Below, in pieces: positions 9,797 to 21,256 of a DNA stretch of 64,000 nt. Positions within the stretch are counted from its first letter, which is position 1. Each line of letters starts with the position of its first letter. The DNA is taken from the NCBI GenBank assembly GCA_022376925.1, contig JAIOJX010000005.1:91981001-92045000 (forward strand), read 5' to 3'. The position numbers and the translations under genes were made by a program. The notes beneath the pieces were generated by a model. The model saw only the letters and a list, made by a program, of their open reading frames with translations. It was not told the origin of the DNA and searched no databases. This DNA is from Tragulus kanchil (taxonomy: Eukaryota; Chordata; Mammalia; Artiodactyla; Tragulidae).

Positions 9797-12700
9797 GAGG
9801 GGTGGAGCTAAGATGGCGGCGTAGAAGGACGTGCACTCATCTCTCCTGCAAAATCGCCTGAATTGCGACGAGTTCCTGGGAAACCATCAATGAAAGGAGG
9901 TTGGATCTGATCACAGAGAGGATACCCCACATCGAAGAACAAAGGAGAAGCCGCATCAAGACGGTAGGAGGGGCGCAATCGCACTTTTAAAAGTCAAACC
10001 ACATTCCCGCCAGAGAGGCTGGGTGGGCCAAAGGCGCAAAGCCTGTTGCAGATCAAAACCCAGGAAAGGAGGAGTGACACCCACAAGGGACTGAGCCAGA
10101 CCTGCTTTGGAGGGTCCAGGTGCCCCCCTGAGCTAGAAGTGCCCTTGAGCAGGCCTCGGAAGGACGGCACTCAGTTTCCTTTGGAGGAGGTTACCATTAA
10201 CCCGATCACAGAGTCCCCGAGGAGGACTGGAAAGTCTCTGCGCACTGTGATGGGGAGAGGGGAATAGCGATCCTGCATGAGACTGAGCCAGACTCACCTC
10301 TGAGGAGCTTGGCGTCTCCCGCGGTGGTGAGGGTAGACGGTGGCCAGCAGCAGGGTCGGGGTCACTGCGGAGGTGCTTCCCATAAAGAGTGTGGGAGTGA
10401 ATCCTTCGTGAGAGAGACTCCATTTTCCCTACTATAGTTTGGCTGCTGGTCAAACTGCAGGGCTGCTGGTCAAGCTACAGGGAGGGAATTTAGCTCCACC
10501 CAGCAAGAAAAGGGATTTGGATTAAGAAACTCCCAGGGCCAGCCTGGGCGGGCCTTTTAGTTCTGGAATAGGCCCAAATAAACAAGCAGTCAAAGAGGTC
10601 TTCAGATCCAACCACTGCCAGAGGCAAGAAAAAGACTAATAATTCCTGAATAGTCAGCAAGAGACAGAAGAACAGAAACACTATTTTCACGTTTTGCTGA
10701 AGCTGGAGTTACTGCTGGACTTTAAAATTTAATTTTTTGTATTGTATCACTTTGTTTCAATTTTTTTTTTTCTCTTTTTAACAAACCCACTCAGTGTACC
10801 CCTGCTTTTTTTTTGGGGGGGGGGGGTGTTTGTGTGTGTGTGAGAGTGGGTGTGTTCATCTCCTTCACTGAATTCTATTGAAGCTACTAATCTTATCAGT
10901 AAGACTGAATATATTCAAGTTTACATAATTTTTTTTTTCTTTTTCCTTTTAAACCACACATTTTATTTTGGTATAAACTTCTGGTTCCCCATTGGCCTTT
11001 TAAGGTTTTGTGGGGGTTTTGTTTATTTTTATTGTTTTTGCTTTGTTTCTATATTTTTCTATATAATTAGCTCTTTTAATTTTTTGAATTTTTCATTTGT
11101 ACTACTACTTCCTCTATAATTCTTTGCTTTTAGCTCTTTTAGCACTAAACTCTAATACATACAAATCTTTATCTCCCAAAATTTTTATACTCTTCAGATC
11201 AAAACCCAGGACAGGAGGAGTGACACCCACAAGCGACTGAGCCAGACCTGCTTTGGAGGGTCCAGGTGCCCCCCTGAGCTAGAAGTGCCCTTGAGCAGGC
11301 CTCGGAAGGACGGCACTCAGTTTCCTTTGGAGGAGGTTACCATTAACCCGATCACAGAGTCCCCGAGGAGGACTGGAAAGTCTCTGCGCACTGTGATGGG
11401 GAGAGGGGAATAGCGATCCTGCATGAGACTGAGCCAGACTCACCTCTGAGGAGCTTGGCGTCTCCCGCGGTGGTGAGGGTAGACGGTGGCCAGCAGCAGG
11501 GTCGGGGTCACTGCGGAGGTGCTTCCCATAAAGAGTGTGGGAGTGAATCCTTCGTGAGAGAGACTCCATTTTCCCTACTATAGTTTGGCTGCTGGTCAAA
11601 CTGCAGGGCTGCTGGTCAAGCTACAGGGAGGGAATTTAGCTCCACCCAGCAAGAAAAGGGATTTGGATTAAGAAACTCCCAGGGCCAGCCTGGGCGGGCC
11701 TTTTAGTTCTGGAATAGGCCCAAATAAACAAGCAGTCAAAGAGGTCTTCAGATCCAACCACTGCCAGAGGCAAGAAAAAGACTAATAATTCCTGAATAGT
11801 CAGCAAGAGACAGAAGAACAGAAACACTATTTTCACGTTTTGCTGAAGCTGGAGTTACTGCTGGACTTTAAAATTTAATTTTTTGTATTGTATCACTTTG
11901 TTTCAATTTTTTTTTTTCTCTTTTTAACAAACCCACTCAGTGTACCCCTGCTTTTTTTTTGGGGGGGGGGGGGTGTTTGTGTGTGTGTGAGAGTGGGTGT
12001 GTTCATCTCCTTCACTGAATTCTATTGAAGCTACTAATCTTATCAGTAAGACTGAATATATTCAAGTTTACATAATTTTTTTTTTCTTTTTCCTTTTAAA
12101 CCACACATTTTATTTTGGTATAAACTTCTGGTTCCCCATTGGCCTTTTAAGGTTTTGTGGGGGTTTTGTTTATTTTTATTGTTTTTGCTTTGTTTTTCTA
12201 TATTTTTCTATATAATTAGCTCTTTTAATTTTTAAAAATTTTTCATTTGTACTACTACTTCCTCTATAATTCTTTGCTTTCTCTGAAGCTCCTTTCCTAT
12301 AGCACTAAACTCTAATACATACAAATCTTTATCTCCCTATATTTAACTTTGCAATATTATTCTATATTTCTCTTCTATCCATCCTTTCTCTTTTTCCCTT
12401 TCCCCACCATATTTCTTAGTCTGTTCTGTCCTCATTGCCTTAACCCCAACGGGGACCCTGCTCTAGCATTATTCTCCAATTGGTGCTCTACTTAGTTTGG
12501 TTATTAACTGGTGGATATCATTCTTGGTTTTCTCTATTTGCCGTGCTAACGTATTGTACTGTATTTTTGGTTGGAATGCTTGGGTTATGTTACAGCTGTA
12601 TGTGTTTATGTGTATAATTCAATACGCTAGATAGTATTTGCATAATTTTTTAATTGCCATTTGTCAAAGGTATACCTTCTGTTTCTCATTTGCATATATA

Positions 12701-13017
12701 TGTTTTAATATCATTTAATGCCATAACAAACCAGCCGTGAAATCTTCATTCCCTGGTCAGGCAACAAGCCCCGGGGCTTTAGGGAGGGAGCACTGACTCC
12801 ACAACTCTACAATACTAGAAAACGCCTAACACTAAAGAGCAGTATACAAGCGAGAACGCCAACAAAGGTAATCACTTGTGTGCAAGTCCTGACATCACCC
12901 AACCACCAGCATCACCCAGAACAAGAAGCCCCATCCAAACAACAAACACCAACAGACGTAACTCAAAGTCTGGGAAAAGGAAATCCCAAACAGTCAGTTA
13001 AAAAATTAATAATAACA
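9797..13017 (+). promoter_or_regulatory. L1 5'UTR / internal promoter region
   Basis: This sequence lies upstream of ORF1 and begins at the TSD. The motif 'aagatggcggc' at 9810-9820 matches the YY1 site that sits at the start of L1 5'UTRs in other mammals and positions transcription. Collapsing D4 gives about 2.1 kb. The GC-rich first kilobase (to 10500) and T-rich second part (10690-11180) fit an L1 5'UTR. Promoter activity is inferred. Confidence 0.75.
10049..12337. repeat. Tandem duplication D4 (period about 1146)
   Basis: Copies lie at 10049-11177 and 11195-12337 within the L1 5'UTR. The right end of the left copy is visibly worse: 'tttgctttTAGCTC' replaces a longer stretch, and 11178-11194 matches nothing in the right copy. 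The start of the right copy has two substitutions ('caggacagg', 'aagcgactg'). The G-run near 10815 and 11960 differs by one base. Confidence 0.95.
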
Positions 13018-14763
13018 ATGAAACGGCAGAGAAATACCACACAAGCGAAGGAACAATCCACAAACACACAAGATCAAATTAATGAAGAGAATTTGGACAA
13101 ACTTTCTGAAAGTGATTTCAGAAGAATGATAGTAAAGATGATCAATGACAGTGAAAACAGAATGTTAGAGAAATTGCAAGACACAACTAACACACTGAAT
13201 AAAGAAATAAGAACTTACCAAAAAAGTAACAGAGACAAACAACTCAATTGCTGAACTGAAAAACACTGTAGAAGGAATCAAGAGCAGAGTATCTGAGACA
13301 GAAGCCCGGATAAGTGAGATGGAAGGTAAAATGATGGAAGTAACTGCTGAAAAACAGACTCAAGCTCAAAGAATGAAAAGAGCAGAGGACAGCCTCAGAG
13401 ACCTCTGGGATAATATCAAACGCACCAATATTCGAATTATAGGGGTTCCAGAAGAAGAAGAAAAAAAGAAAGGCTAGGATAAAATTTTTGAAGAGATTAT
13501 AGTTGAAAATTTCCCCAACATGGGAAAAGAAATAGTCAATCAAGTCCAAGAAGCACAAAGAGTACCATACAGAATCAATCCGAGAAGAAACACACCAAGA
13601 CCCATATTAATGAAGTTAACACAAATTAAACACAAAGATAGAATTCTCAAAGCAGCAAGGGAAAAGCAACTAGTGACATACAAGGGAAAGCCCATACGTT
13701 TAACAGCTGATCTTTCAACAAAAACTCTGCAGGCCAGAGGGAATGGCAGGACACATTTAAACGGCTAAAAGAGAATAATCTGCAACCACGAATCCTCTAC
13801 CCTGCAAGGATCTCATTCAAAATGGATGGAGAAATCAAAAGCTTTACAAACAAGCAAAAAGTAACTCAAAGTCTGGGAAAAGGAAATCCCAAACAGTCAG
13901 TTAAAAAATTAATAATAACAATGAAACGGCAGAGAAATACCACACAAGCGAAGGAACAATCCACAAACACACAAGATCAAATTAATGAAGAGAATTTGGA
14001 CAAACTTTCTGAAAGTGATTTCAGAAGAATGATAGTAAAGATGATCAATGACAGTGAAAACAGAATGTTAGAGAAATTGCAAGACACAACTAACACACTG
14101 AATAAAGAAATAAGAACTTACCAAAAAAGTAACAGAGACAAACAACTCAATTGCTGAACTGAAAAACACTGTAGAAGGAATCAAGAGCAGAGTATCTGAG
14201 ACAGAAGCCCGGATAAGTGAGATGGAAGGTAAAATGATGGAAGTAACTGCTGAAAAACAGACTCAAGCTCAAAGAATGAAAAGAGCAGAGGACAGCCTCA
14301 GAGACCTCTGGGATAATATCAAACGCACCAATATTCGAATTATAGGGGTTCCAGAAGAAGAAGAAAAAAAGAAAGGCTAGGATAAAATTTTTGAAGAGAT
14401 TATAGTTGAAAATTTCCCCAACATGGGAAAAGAAATAGTCAATCAAGTCCAAGAAGCACAAAGAGTACCATACAGAATCAATCCGAGAAGAAACACACCA
14501 AGACCCATATTAATGAAGTTAACACAAATTAAACACAAAGATAGAATTCTCAAAGCAGCAAGGGAAAAGCAACTAGTGACATACAAGGGAAAGCCCATAC
14601 GTTTAACAGCTGATCTTTCAACAAAAACTCTGCAGGCCAGAGGGAATGGCAGGACACATTTAAACGGCTAAAAGAGAATAATCTGCAACCACGAATCCTC
14701 TACCCTGCAAGGATCTCATTCAAAATGGATGGAGAAATCAAAAGCTTTACAAACAAGCAAAAA
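12958..14763. repeat. Tandem duplication D5 (period 903)
   Basis: Copies lie at 12958-13860 and 13861-14763, abutting exactly with no visible difference. The unit covers the end of the 5'UTR and most of ORF1. It is the shortest period of the set. The length is a multiple of three, but the ORF is already broken in each copy. Confidence 0.96.
13018..13860 (+). pseudogene. L1 ORF1 pseudogene, left copy, cut at the D5 join
   Basis: ORF1p in L1 is a trimeric RNA chaperone. This copy starts at the Met of MKRQRNTTQAKEQS and runs into an acidic coiled-coil-like segment. It shifts frame near 13208, has an in-frame TAG at 13475-13477 (after KKKG), then the RRM-like part (LRDLWDNIKRTNIRIIGVPE lies just before the stop) and the C-terminal KPIRLTADLSTKTLQAR. 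It shifts again near 13740, where one G seems lost. The last codons of the normal ORF are absent because the next duplication copy begins. Confidence 0.9.
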
Positions 14764-14823
14764 TTAAAAGAATTTAGTCACACCAAACCAGCCTTACAAC
14801 AAGTGTTAAAGGGAATTATATAG
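13921..14823 (+). pseudogene. L1 ORF1 pseudogene, right copy, full extent
   Basis: This copy spans the whole ORF1, about 301 codons from ATG 13921 to TAG 14821-14823, near the usual ORF1 length. It carries the same lesions as the left copy: a frameshift near 14111, a TAG at 14378-14380, and a frameshift near 14643. After the last shift the expected C-terminus can be followed in another frame (ISFKMDGEIKSFTNKQK, then KPALQQVLKG). Sharing every lesion shows the two copies derive from the same ORF1 after it died. Confidence 0.9.
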
Positions 14824-16790
14824 ACAACAAGTACAAAAGGAGAAGATCCACAAAACAAACCCATCATAACATCTAAGAAGATGACAATAGGATCATTTGT
14901 ATCAATAATTACTTTGAATATCAATGGACTAAATGCCCCAACCAAAAGACACAGAGTGGCTGAATGGATCCAAAAACACGACCCGTACATATGCTGCCTC
15001 CAGGAAACTCATTTCAGACCTAGAGACACTCATAGACTGAAAGTGAGAGGCTGGAAAAACATATTCCATGCAAATGGAAATCAAAAGAAAGCTGGAGTAG
15101 CAATCCTCATATCAGACAAAATAGATTTTAAAGTAAAGAAGATTCTAAGAGACAAGGCAGGTCACTACATCATGATTAAGGGATCAATCCAAGAAGAAGG
15201 CATAACAATCATAAATATCTATGCACCGAACGCAGGAGCACCCCAATACATAAGACAAACACTTTCAGACATAAAAGAAGACATTGACAGTAACACAATC
15301 ATAGTAGGAGACTTTAACACTCCTCTCACACCAATGGACAGATCATCCAAACAGAAAATTAATAAAGAAACACAAGCCTTAAATGCCACAGTAGAAGAAA
15401 TGGACATCATTGATATCTTTAGGACTTTCCATCCAAAAGCAGAAGAATACACCTTCTTCTCAAGTGCTCACAGAACATTCTCCAGGATAGACCACATCTT
15501 GGGCCACAAACCAAACCTCAGTCAATTCAAGAAAACTGAAATTATATCAACCATCTTCTCGGACCACAATGCAATGAGACTAGAGATCAACTACAGGAAA
15601 AAAACCACTAAAAACACAAACACATGGAGATTAAACAACACGTACCTAAAAAATCAACTGATTACCGAGCAAATCAAAGGAGAAATACAAGGAAAGCCCA
15701 TACGTTTAACAGCTGATCTTTCAACAAAAACTCTGCAGGCCAGAGGGAATGGCAGGACACATTTAAACGGCTAAAAGAGAATAATCTGCAACCACGAATC
15801 CTCTACCCTGCAAGGATCTCATTCAAAATGGATGGAGAAATCAAAAGCTTTACAAACAAGCAAAAATTAAAAGAATTTAGTCACACCAAACCAGCCTTAC
15901 AACAAGTGTTAAAGGGAATTATATAGACAACAAGTACAAAAGGAGAAGATCCACAAAACAAACCCATCATAACATCTAAGAAGATGACAATAGGATCATT
16001 TGTATCAATAATTACTTTGAATATCAATGGACTAAATGCCCCAACCAAAAGACACAGAGTGGCTGAATGGATCCAAAAACACGACCCGTACATATGCTGC
16101 CTCCAGGAAACTCATTTCAGACCTAGAGACACTCATAGACTGAAAGTGAGAGGCTGGAAAAACATATTCCATGCAAATGGAAATCAAAAGAAAGCTGGAG
16201 TAGCAATCCTCATATCAGACAAAATAGATTTTAAAGTAAAGAAGATTCTAAGAGACAAGGCAGGTCACTACATCATGATTAAGGGATCAATCCAAGAAGA
16301 AGGCATAACAATCATAAATATCTATGCACCGAACGCAGGAGCACCCCAATACATAAGACAAACACTTTCAGACATAAAAGAAGACATTGACAGTAACACA
16401 ATCATAGTAGGAGACTTTAACACTCCTCTCACACCAATGGACAGATCATCCAAACAGAAAATTAATAAAGAAACACAAGCCTTAAATGCCACAGTAGAAG
16501 AAATGGACATCATTGATATCTTTAGGACTTTCCATCCAAAAGCAGAAGAATACACCTTCTTCTCAAGTGCTCACAGAACATTCTCCAGGATAGACCACAT
16601 CTTGGGCCACAAACCAAACCTCAGTCAATTCAAGAAAACTGAAATTATATCAACCATCTTCTCGGACCACAATGCAATGAGACTAGAGATCAACTACAGG
16701 AAAAAAACCACTAAAAACACAAACACATGGAGATTAAACAACACGTACCTAAAAAATCAACTGATTACCGAGCAAATCAAAGGAGAAATA
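14581..16790. repeat. Tandem duplication D6 (period 1103-1104)
   Basis: Copies lie at 14581-15684 and 15685-16790 and abut. One G is missing at the start of the right copy ('acaaggaaag' versus 'acaagggaaag'). The unit contains the ORF1 3' end, the ORF1-ORF2 spacer and the ORF2 endonuclease region. The join creates a false 297-codon ORF (14881-15774) that fuses endonuclease to out-of-place ORF1 sequence. Confidence 0.95.
14881..15684 (+). pseudogene. L1 ORF2 endonuclease region, left copy, cut at the D6 join
   Basis: This is the N-terminal APE-like endonuclease of ORF2p. It starts 57 bases after the ORF1 stop, the usual L1 spacing. It shows LNINGLN, CCLQETHF (catalytic Glu about 42), IVGDFNTPLT (Asp/Asn about 143-145) and SDHNAMRLEI (Asp-His about 224-225), all intact. 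At 15685 the reading continues into repeated ORF1-derived bases, so the codons after this point are not genuine ORF2. Confidence 0.9.
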
Positions 16791-17213
16791 AAACAATTCC
16801 TAGAAGAAGACGACAATGAACACACGACAGTGCAAAACCTATGGGATACTGCAAAAGCAGTTCTAAGAGGGAAGTTTATAGCAGTTCAATCCTACCTCAA
16901 GAATCTAGGAAAATCTCAAACAGATGACCTAACCGTACGCTTAAAACAACTGGAGAAAGAAGAACAAAAACATCCCAAAGCCAGCAGAAGAAGGGAAATC
17001 ATAAAAATCAGAGCAGAAATAAATGAAAAAGAAACAAAAGAAACAGTAGTAAAGATAAATAAAACAAAAAACTGGTTCTTTGAAAAGGTCAATAAAATCG
17101 ACACACCACTGGCCAGACTCATCAAGAAAAAAGAGAGAAGAACCAGATCAACAAAATCTAAAATGAAAAAGGAGAGATTACAACAGATAATGCAGAAATC
17201 CAAAGGATTCTAA
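15984..17213 (+). pseudogene. L1 ORF2, endonuclease plus linker, right copy (409 codons)
   Basis: It repeats the endonuclease at 14881 without change and then carries on correctly into the linker toward RT (KQFLEEDDNEHTTVQNLWDTAKAVLRGKFIAVQ, then [12 protein letters not shown]). A one-base loss in the A/GA-rich run near 17130 shifts the frame, and the ORF ends at a spurious stop at 17211. In the correct frame there is also a TAA at 17159-17161. The endonuclease motifs are intact, but no full ORF2p could be made. Confidence 0.9.
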
Positions 17214-17649
17214 GAGACTATTATGAACAACTCTATGGCAACAAACTGGACAACCTGGAAGAAATGGACAGTTTCTTAGAGAAGATTAATCTCCCAAGAC
17301 TCAACCAGGAAGAAATAGAAACTATGAACAAGCCAATCACAAGCCCAGAAATCGACGTTGTGATCAAAAATGTACCCAAAAATAAAAGCCCAGGGCCAGA
17401 TGGTTTCACAAGTAAATTCTACCAAACATTTAATTAAGAGCTCATGCCTGTCCTTCTAAAACTCTTCCAAACAATTGCACAGGAAGGAACACTTCCAAAC
17501 ACATTCTACGAGGCCACCATCACCCTGATACCAAAGCCAGGCAAAGACAACACAAAAAAAGAAAATTATAGGCCAATTTCACTGATGAAAACTCAACTAG
17601 CAAACAGAATTCAACAACATATCAAAAGCTCATTCATCACGATCAAGTT
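17162..17649 (+). pseudogene. L1 ORF2, start of RT region, left copy
   Basis: After the frameshift the protein resumes in the new frame ([19 protein letters not shown] at about 17189-17245, then [19 protein letters not shown]). TAA at 17435-17437 interrupts it where other L1s encode a sense codon. The frame reopens ([13 protein letters not shown], then YRPISLM) and is cut at the D7 join at about 17650. Confidence 0.85.
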
Positions 17650-17654
17650 ATGCC

Positions 17655-18269
17655 AGAATACACCTTCTTCTCAAGTGCTCACAGAACATTCTCCAGGATA
17701 GACCACATCTTGGGCCACAAACCAAACCTCAGTCAATTCAAGAAAACTGAAATTATATCAACCATCTTCTCGGACCACAATGCAATGAGACTAGAGATCA
17801 ACTACAGGAAAAAAACCACTAAAAACACAAACACATGGAGATTAAACAACACGTACCTAAAAAATCAACTGATTACCGAGCAAATCAAAGGAGAAATAAA
17901 ACAATTCCTAGAAGAAGACGACAATGAACACACGACAGTGCAAAACCTATGGGATACTGCAAAAGCAGTTCTAAGAGGGAAGTTTATAGCAGTTCAATCC
18001 TACCTCAAGAATCTAGGAAAATCTCAAACAGATGACCTAACCGTACGCTTAAAACAACTGGAGAAAGAAGAACAAAAACATCCCAAAGCCAGCAGAAGAA
18101 GGGAAATCATAAAAATCAGAGCAGAAATAAATGAAAAAGAAACAAAAGAAACAGTAGTAAAGATAAATAAAACAAAAAACTGGTTCTTTGAAAAGGTCAA
18201 TAAAATCGACACACCACTGGCCAGACTCATCAAGAAAAAAGAGAGAAGAACCAGATCAACAAAATCTAA
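17655..18269 (+). pseudogene. L1 ORF2 endonuclease end and linker, right D7 copy
   Basis: This repeats 16547-17161. It opens in the middle of the endonuclease domain ([22 protein letters not shown]), so it has no start of its own. The Met at 17650 belongs to the junction, not to L1. The frameshift near 18238 and the TAA at 18267-18269 recur. Confidence 0.9.
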
Positions 18270-19508
18270 AATGAAAAAGGAGAGATTACAACAGATAATG
18301 CAGAAATCCAAAGGATTCTAAGAGACTATTATGAACAACTCTATGGCAACAAACTGGACAACCTGGAAGAAATGGACAGTTTCTTAGAGAAGATTAATCT
18401 CCCAAGACTCAACCAGGAAGAAATAGAAACTATGAACAAGCCAATCACAAGCCCAGAAATCGACGTTGTGATCAAAAATGTACCCAAAAATAAAAGCCCA
18501 GGGCCAGATGGTTTCACAAGTAAATTCTACCAAACATTTAATTAAGAGCTCATGCCTGTCCTTCTAAAACTCTTCCAAACAATTGCACAGGAAGGAACAC
18601 TTCCAAACACATTCTACGAGGCCACCATCACCCTGATACCAAAGCCAGGCAAAGACAACACAAAAAAAGAAAATTATAGGCCAATTTCACTGATGAATCT
18701 AGACACCAAAATCCTCAACAAAATCCTAGCAAACAGAATTCAACAACATATCAAAAAGCTCATTCATCACGATCAAGTTGGGTTCATCCCAGGCGTGCAA
18801 GGATTCTTCAATATCTGCAAATCAATCAATGTGATACACCATATCAGCAAATTGAGAGACAAAAATCACATGATCATCTCAATAGATGCAGAAAAAGCCT
18901 TTGACAAAGTACAGCATCCATTTATGATAAAAACTCTTCAAAAAATGGACATAGAAGGAACCTATCTTAACATAGTGAAAACCATCTATGAGAAGCCCAC
19001 AGAGAACATTATCCTCAATGGTGAAAAACTCAAAGCATTTCCTCTAAGATCAGGAACAAGACAGGGCTGTCCACTTTCACCACCACTATTCAACATAATC
19101 CTGGAAGTTCTAGCAACAGCAATAAGAGAAGAGAAAGAAATCAAAGGAATCCAGATTGGAAAGGAAGAAGTCAAACTCTCTCTATTTGCAGATGACATGA
19201 TATTATACATAGAAAATCCCAAAGACACTATTACAAAACTACTAGAGTTAATCAGCGAATTCAGCAAAGTTGCAGGATACAAAGTCAACACACAGAAATC
19301 ACTGGCATTCCTATACACAAACAATGAAAAATCAGAAAACGAAATCAAAGAGGCAATCCCCTTCACCATTGCAACCAAAAGAACCAAATATCTAGGAATA
19401 AACCTACCCAAAGAAACAAAAGAACTGTACACAGAAAATTACAAGACACTCATGAGAGACATTAAAGAAGATGTAAACAGATGGAGAGATATTCCATGTT
19501 CTTGGGTC
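18270..19508 (+). pseudogene. L1 ORF2 reverse transcriptase region
   Basis: This is the main RT part. After TAA 18543-18545, a 324-codon ORF (Met 18552) shows [37 protein letters not shown] (first catalytic Asp), [22 protein letters not shown] and [11 protein letters not shown] (the FADD active site). It then runs through [10 protein letters not shown] to [10 protein letters not shown]. The RT motifs are complete. It breaks at about 19508, where the sequence jumps to the C-terminal tail in another frame. Confidence 0.9.
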
Positions 19509-19764
19509 GGAAGAAATCAAATCTGAAAGAAGCACCTGTACCCCAATGTTCATTGCAGCTCTCTATACAATAGCTAGAACATGGAAGGAACCTAGATGCC
19601 CATCAACGAACAAATGGATCCAAAAGCTCTGGTACATATATACAATGGAATACTACACAGCTGTAAAGAGAAATGCAGAAGAATCAGCCCTAATGAGGTG
19701 GCTGAATCTAGAACGTACCATCAAAAGTGAAGTCAGAAAGAGAAGGACAAATACAGTATATTAG
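19509..19764 (+). pseudogene. L1 ORF2 C-terminal tail after an internal deletion
   Basis: The frame [23 protein letters not shown], then [15 protein letters not shown], then SEVRKRRTNTVY, matches the end of ORF2p and aligns with the intact tail at 6662-7456. The joint 'cttgggtcgga/agaaatcaaatc' brings residues that normally follow the RT/thumb (SWVGR) next to the far C-terminus. The missing middle includes the cysteine-rich motif. By comparison with L1 ORF2p of other mammals the loss is roughly a kilobase. The tail is not in frame with the RT part. Confidence 0.85.
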
Positions 19765-20099
19765 CACATATATATGGAACCTAGTAGGATGGTGATGATG
19801 GCACACGCAGTGAAGCGACGGAACGACAGACATGGACAGTGGACATATGGACATTGTGGGGGAGGAACAGAAGGTGGGAGGCGTAAAGGAAGTAGCATGA
19901 AGGCCTGTACTATCATAAGTGAAGAAAATAGCTCTAGTCATTGCTCTGTGAGAAAAGGGGATCCTTCAGAGGTGCTGTGTGATGGTTGGGAGGGGTGGGA
20001 AGGGGGGGATATACATATGACTAATCTGGGAACATACATATCTGTAAACAACAAGACTCTGTAAAAGTTAAAAGCAAAATAAAGATTTAAAAAAAAAAA
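19765..20099 (+). other. L1 3'UTR and first poly(A)
   Basis: G-rich 3'UTR sequence (about 19980-20010, 'ggttgggaggggtgggaagg') is followed by 'acatacatatctgtaaac', AATAAA at 20078-20083 and an 11-base A-tract at 20089-20099. G-rich polypurine blocks are typical of L1 3'UTRs. The second D8 copy is at 20852-21186. Confidence 0.85.
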
Positions 20100-20171
20100 G
20101 TAGGGTTAGTTGGGTGGTGCTTTTGTGGATTAAAGTTTTCTCATGGAAACTAAAAAAAAAAGAAAATAAAA
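20100..20171 (+). mobile_element. L1 3' transduction with second poly(A)
   Basis: Between the L1 A-tract and the right TSD lies a 52-base non-L1 segment (20100-20151) followed by an A-rich tail (20152-20171). ATTAAA, a known poly(A) signal variant, sits at 20129-20134, about 17 bases before the second A-tract. This is the expected layout when L1 transcription reads past its own weak signal into source-locus DNA and the longer RNA is inserted. Confidence 0.85.
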
Positions 20172-20184
20172 AAGACCACATCTG
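20172..20184. repeat. TSD of the full-length L1, right copy
   Basis: 'aagaccacatctg' is an exact partner of 9784-9796. It lies after the second A-tract, not after the first, which places the transduced segment inside the insertion. Confidence 0.9.
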
Positions 20185-21256
20185 ACCAAAAAACCCCTTT
20201 CCTCCCCACTTAAGTTACATTGCTTTCCTTTAACTGCCTTCATTTAATACTAATTTCTAAAATGCAAAATAGATAAAAGGACAACATGAGTAAAAAGAAT
20301 ACAAATGCATAATTAGCATGAGTAAAGTGTGCATTATCATTTTGATGTCAAGCCCATTTTTGTGAATGTTCCATTATAAGAGCATTTTGGTTGATAAAGA
20401 TTCAGAGATGCACATTTGCTAGTTGAAGCAAGAAAATGTCAATAATCCCACTTTATTTTATTAATTTAGATATGGCTCAGGCAAGTACAGCTGGCACAGC
20501 TCTTCTTGGAACTGTACACAGAAAATTACAAGACACTCATGAGAGACATTAAAGAAGATGTAAACAGATGGAGAGATATTCCATGTTCTTGGGTCGGAAG
20601 AAATCAAATCTGAAAGAAGCACCTGTACCCCAATGTTCATTGCAGCTCTCTATACAATAGCTAGAACATGGAAGGAACCTAGATGCCCATCAACGAACAA
20701 ATGGATCCAAAAGCTCTGGTACATATATACAATGGAATACTACACAGCTGTAAAGAGAAATGCAGAAGAATCAGCCCTAATGAGGTGGCTGAATCTAGAA
20801 CGTACCATCAAAAGTGAAGTCAGAAAGAGAAGGACAAATACAGTATATTAGCACATATATATGGAACCTAGTAGGATGGTGATGATGGCACACGCAGTGA
20901 AGCGACGGAACGACAGACATGGACAGTGGACATATGGACATTGTGGGGGAGGAACAGAAGGTGGGAGGCGTAAAGGAAGTAGCATGAAGGCCTGTACTAT
21001 CATAAGTGAAGAAAATAGCTCTAGTCATTGCTCTGTGAGAAAAGGGGATCCTTCAGAGGTGCTGTGTGATGGTTGGGAGGGGTGGGAAGGGGGGGATATA
21101 CATATGACTAATCTGGGAACATACATATCTGTAAACAACAAGACTCTGTAAAAGTTAAAAGCAAAATAAAGATTTAAAAAAAAAAAGTAGGGTTAGTTGG
21201 GTGGTGCTTTTGTGGATTAAAGTTTTCTCATGGAAACTAAAAAAAAAAGAAAATAA

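Larger units (their letters stand above)
16547..18779. repeat. Tandem duplication D7 (period 1108)
   Basis: Copies lie at 16547-17649 and 17655-18779, with 5 linker bases. The final 65 bases of the left copy lack about 28 bases present in the right copy (around 'ctagacaccaaaatcctc', 18698-18725) and one A. The interior is identical to the eye and carries the same TAA codons (17435 and 18543). Confidence 0.95.
9797..20171 (+). mobile_element. Full-length-type LINE-1, sense, inactive
   Basis: The element has the expected order: a 5'UTR opening with 'gctaagatggcggcgtag', ORF1, a 57-base spacer, ORF2, a 3'UTR with AATAAA at 20078-20083, and A-tracts. A 13-bp TSD flanks it. Four duplications (D4-D7) inflate it by about 4.3 kb; collapsed it is about 6.1 kb. 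That is short for a complete L1 because ORF2 lacks a middle segment between the RT and C-terminal parts. Several frameshifts and stops make it non-autonomous. A second A-tract after a 52-bp unique segment indicates a 3' transduction. Confidence 0.92.

Noticed and set aside
14581..18779. Several separate L1 insertions in tandem
   Set aside because: Copies share identical lesions and the breakpoints have no TSD or A-tail; only one TSD pair flanks the whole element.
20100..20115. Telomere-like 'tagggttag' after the L1 A-tract
   Set aside because: A single partial unit; no array. It is better explained as part of the 52-bp transduced segment.
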